Shown here piece after piece: positions 5,425 to 7,680 of a stretch of DNA of 7,680 bases; position 1 is the first letter of the stretch; each line of letters begins with the position of its first letter. The translations under genes and the position numbers were made by a program. The DNA is from JALHNF01 sp039809305. Lineage in GTDB: Bacteria > Patescibacteriota > Minisyncoccia > Phycocordibacterales > UBA5272. Under the pieces are notes generated by a model, which did not search any database, had not been told where the DNA came from, and saw only the letters and a list, made by a program, of their open reading frames with translations. The stretch covers positions 1 to 7,680 of the forward strand of contig JBDHUT010000028.1 of NCBI GenBank assembly GCA_039809305.1, in the 5' to 3' direction.

Positions 5425-5487
5425 TCGGGCGGGTGTTATGCTTGGTAAAAACCATAAAGGTTAGCGACCCTCGAAACACCCACCCGA
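5425..5487 (-). ncRNA. Dual-guide hairpin module R1, first in the transcript
   Basis: The outer stem is the 13 bp type of R5 and R9, except for one base (C at 5430) that makes a G.U pair on the - strand. First variable strand TCGAGGGTCGCT, small hairpin AACC-TTTAT-GGTT, second variable strand TTTACCAAGCAT. The predicted transcription start of the upstream promoter falls at the first bases of this stem. Confidence 0.8.
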
Positions 5488-5494
5488 GATATTT

Positions 5495-5523
5495 CTTATA
5501 ACATATTATTTACTTAGAGTCAA
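5495..5523 (-). promoter_or_regulatory. Sigma-70-type promoter of the array/effector unit
   Basis: On the - strand, TTGACT (5523-5518) is followed by a 17-base spacer and TATAAG (5500-5495). Each box has five of six consensus bases. A start 7-8 bases downstream falls at 5488-5487, exactly at the 5' edge of module R1, so the RNA would begin with the first stem and carry no leader. The site faces away from serS. Confidence 0.7.
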
Positions 5524-5583
5524 TTATGTTGTTTTGTGATGCCTGAGGGATTTTGAGGTAGATGCTATATGCTTTTTATTTTG

Positions 5584-5599
5584 ATACTATGTATAGTAT
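5584..5599 (+). promoter_or_regulatory. serS: Inverted repeat over the serS -10 box
   Basis: ATACTAT and ATAGTAT form a perfect 7 bp inverted repeat with a 2-base centre. The right arm overlaps TATAGT (5592-5597), a -10-like box ending 14 bases before the serS ATG. No good -35 or Shine-Dalgarno site is seen. It could be an operator or just an AT-rich palindrome. Confidence 0.35.
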
Positions 5600-5611
5600 T
5601 CATTTTCCTAT

Positions 5612-6880
5612 ATGTTAGACATCAAATTTATTCGAGAAAACAAAGACATCGTGCAGATGGCGGCACAAAAGAAACATCTTTCTTTTAATGTGGATGACCT
5701 TTTGACCGTCGACAAGGCACGACTTGAACTCCTTACTGCTGTCGAGCAGCTTCGTAGTGAGCAAAATAAACTCTCGGATAAAGTCGCAGGAGCTACAGAC
5801 TCTATGGCGCGCGCAGGATTTATTGAAGAAGTGCGTGTACTCAAGGAAACATTGAAGCAAAAAGAAGATGAGTTGCGAGAAAAGATACAAGAATGGCAAA
5901 AACTCATGCTTTCTGTGCCAAATATTCCAGATATGTCAGTGCCAGAAGGTGAGAGTGATGCTGACAATGTGGAGGTAAAGAAGTGGGGAGAGATCGCTCG
6001 CTTTGACTTTGAGCCAAAGGATCATGTGGAGCTCATGACAAATCTCAAGATGGTTGACTTTGAGCGTGGGACAAAAGTGCATGGCTTTCGGGGATACTTT
6101 CTTATGGGTAAAGGAGTGCAACTTTCTTTTGCTATTTGGAACTACGCGCTTTCATTTTGGACAAATAAAGGTTTTACACCTGTGATTCCACCTATTATTG
6201 CTCGCAAACAAATTTTTATGGGTACGGGGTACCTTCCACAAGGTGAAGACGATTTGTATAAAACACAAGACGGGGAATACTTAGCAGGAACCGCCGAGGT
6301 GCCGGTGATGGGACTTCATGCAGACGAGGTGCTTGATATAAAAGATTTTCCGGTAAAGTATTTAGGATTTTCGCCATGCTATAGGCGTGAAGCAGGAAGC
6401 CACAGTAAAGATGTCAAAGGTCTTATTCGTGTGCATGAATTTTATAAATGGGAGCAAGTGGTGCTCTGTGAAGCGAACCACGCAACAAGTGTGGCGCTCC
6501 ATGAAGAAATAAATAGAAACACGGAAGAGTTTATTGAATCGCTCGGTATTCCGTACCATACGGTGGTGAACTGCGGTGGCGACTTAGGACAAGGGCAAGT
6601 GAAGAAGTATGACATTGAGCTTTGGGTGCCAAAAGAAGAACGTTACCGAGAAATTTCTTCAGCGTCATATTTCCACGATTTTCAAACACGACGAGGGAAT
6701 ATTAGATACAAAGATAGTGACGGCACACTTCGCTTTGCGCACTCACTCAACTGTACCGCTATTCCAACACCGAGAATTCTTGTGTCCTTGATTGAAAATT
6801 ATCAAGAAGCCGACGGATCTATACGTATTCCTGAAGTTCTTCGTCCATATATGGGCGGAGCAACTCATATTAAAAACTAA
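5612..6880 (+). CDS. serS: Seryl-tRNA synthetase
   Basis: SerRS charges tRNA-Ser with serine using ATP, in the cytoplasm. The 422-residue length is normal. The N-terminal tRNA-binding coiled coil covers about 1-105 (start MLDIKFIREN, then two long charged helices). The class II catalytic core follows, with the serine-binding TAEV (227-230), motif 2 at PCYRREAG and GLIRVHEFYKWE (255-281), the GDLGQGQVKKYDIE segment (323-336), and motif 3 CTAIPTPRILVSLIENYQ (381-398) with Arg388 as the conserved arginine. Motif 3 is usually AVGR in well-known enzymes; TPR is seen here, a modest divergence I consider typical of reduced-genome relatives. The ORF starts with ATG without a Shine-Dalgarno site. It is followed after 2 bases by the ftsQ-like gene, so the two probably share an mRNA. 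Confidence 0.96.
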   Translation: MLDIKFIRENKDIVQMAAQKKHLSFNVDDLLTVDKARLELLTAVEQLRSEQNKLSDKVAGATDSMARAGFIEEVRVLKETLKQKEDELREKIQEWQKLMLSVPNIPDMSVPEGESDADNVEVKKWGEIARFDFEPKDHVELMTNLKMVDFERGTKVHGFRGYFLMGKGVQLSFAIWNYALSFWTNKGFTPVIPPIIARKQIFMGTGYLPQGEDDLYKTQDGEYLAGTAEVPVMGLHADEVLDIKDFPVKYLGFSPCYRREAGSHSKDVKGLIRVHEFYKWEQVVLCEANHATSVALHEEINRNTEEFIESLGIPYHTVVNCGGDLGQGQVKKYDIELWVPKEERYREISSASYFHDFQTRRGNIRYKDSDGTLRFAHSLNCTAIPTPRILVSLIENYQEADGSIRIPEVLRPYMGGATHIKN

Positions 6881-6882
6881 GT

Positions 6883-7680
6883 ATGGATCGGGGATACGAC
6901 ACCCGCTCTCCCATACAGAAAAAAAGTTCACTACCACGAACGTTCGCATTGTTTCGTGGGTATATTTTTTTTACGACTGCATTATTTTTCATAGGATTCT
7001 TTTTTGTCGTAGCATATACGCCACTTTTCAAAATTCGCGCAGTCTATGTCTCTGGGTCTACGATGACACCAAATGAAAATATTCAGGCGTATGTAGCAAA
7101 GGTTTTAGAAGGAAATTGGAGAACATTGATACCTTTCAACACAGTGGTAGGTGTGCCTACAAAAACAATAGAGGAAGGAATTTTGAAAAGCTTTCCTTCG
7201 GTTGAAAAGGTTGAGGTCAATAGAAAAAAGTTTTCTTATATTGAAGTTTTCATAGTAGAAAAAAAACCCGTTTTTTCTTTTTGTGAAGAACAGAATTGTG
7301 TTTTTGTTGACGACAAAGGGATTGTATTTGGATTTTCAAAGAATGATCCACACATAATTATTGAAGGTAGTCCTGTTCAGTTTGTACGAAGGTCTGCAAA
7401 TATAGAGAAGGACACTCTTATGTTGGGTCGCGAATTGCTTCCAGAAAAAAATAGAAATGAGCTTAACAAAGCAATTTCATTTCTTGCAGCAAAAAATTTT
7501 TTAGTTAAAAAAATTACACTCCAGCCACTCGGTTTTTTTGACGTTGAGGTTACTCCTAACGGTGTGCAAAACAATTTAGAATTTAGATTTCGGGATAATA
7601 AAAAACTAGATCAACAGCTACAAGAGCTTCACCTGGCATTAGAGAAAGGTCTACATGAGAAGATCATGCAAAATAAAGTT
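6883..7680 (+). CDS. ftsQ: FtsQ/DivIB-like cell division protein, 3' end outside the window
   Basis: The frame stays open from the ATG at 6883 to the last base (266 residues seen). There is a short basic cytoplasmic tail (about 1-25), one membrane helix rich in Phe and Ile (about 27-45), then a POTRA-like domain: FKIRAVYVSGSTM (about 49-61), the SFPSVEKVEVNRK segment (about 103-115), and EVFIVEKKPVFSF (about 120-132). This order matches FtsQ/DivIB, which links FtsL and FtsB to the septal ring in the periplasm or outer face. After the POTRA, the sequence DDKGIVF fits the beta domain. Sequence similarity is weak overall and the C-terminus is cut off, so the symbol is by domain order. The start has no Shine-Dalgarno site and lies 2 bases after serS. 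Confidence 0.75.
   Translation, partial: MDRGYDTRSPIQKKSSLPRTFALFRGYIFFTTALFFIGFFFVVAYTPLFKIRAVYVSGSTMTPNENIQAYVAKVLEGNWRTLIPFNTVVGVPTKTIEEGILKSFPSVEKVEVNRKKFSYIEVFIVEKKPVFSFCEEQNCVFVDDKGIVFGFSKNDPHIIIEGSPVQFVRRSANIEKDTLMLGRELLPEKNRNELNKAISFLAAKNFLVKKITLQPLGFFDVEVTPNGVQNNLEFRFRDNKKLDQQLQELHLALEKGLHEKIMQNKV

Noticed and set aside
3301..5523. Ordinary IS110 insertion sequence with one bridge RNA
   Set aside because: There are many guide-like modules instead of one or two loops, they sit on both sides of the gene, and the expected catalytic serine and acidic residues seem replaced. A decayed IS110 copy stays possible for the gene itself but does not explain the array.

Overview
The window looks like part of a small-genome, AT-leaning bacterium of the Candidate Phyla Radiation (Patescibacteria, Parcubacteria-like). 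This rests on tightly packed genes, a short DprA without an obvious N-terminal SAM domain, several promoters whose -10 box lies only 6-14 bases before the start codon, and a divergent SerRS followed by a weakly conserved FtsQ-like protein. The lineage call is inference from style, not from a marker search.

Left part (1-2398, + strand): the 3' end of nrdD (class III anaerobic ribonucleotide reductase) overlaps nrdG, its radical-SAM activase. A multi-pass membrane protein of YjdF/DUF2238 type follows. Next is an unrecognised 155-residue protein with its own promoter, Shine-Dalgarno site and a strong terminator. The - strand dprA gene (2397-3278) converges on that terminator. Right part (5612-7680, + strand): serS (seryl-tRNA synthetase) and, two bases later, an FtsQ-like POTRA protein that runs off the window.

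Middle part (3301-5523, - strand) is the unusual region. A GC-rich gene (3884-5164) encodes a 426-residue protein. It has the C-terminal helix-hairpin-helix/Tnp_20 region and a degenerate RuvC-like region of IS110-family RNA-guided recombinases. The residues at the expected catalytic positions look replaced. On both sides of the gene lies a tandem array of at least eight regular RNA-like modules, plus a few irregular ones, about 60 bases each. Every regular module has the same plan: an 8-13 bp outer stem, a 12-nt variable strand, a small 4-7 bp hairpin, a second variable strand of about 12 nt, and the other half of the stem. Outer stems and small hairpins differ between modules but keep their pairing. 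The two inner strands differ from module to module.

This is the layout of an IS110 bridge-RNA guide loop, repeated many times like the spacers of a TIGR array. The array reads from the - strand: three positions that would be A.C mismatches on the + strand are G.U pairs on the - strand, a good promoter at 5523-5495 places its start at the first stem, and an intrinsic terminator at 3343-3301 closes the unit. My interpretation is a candidate multi-guide, IS110-derived, RNA-guided DNA-binding system, possibly without recombinase activity. It resembles both bridge-RNA and TIGR-Tas systems but does not match either as I know them. Targets, processing and function are unknown.
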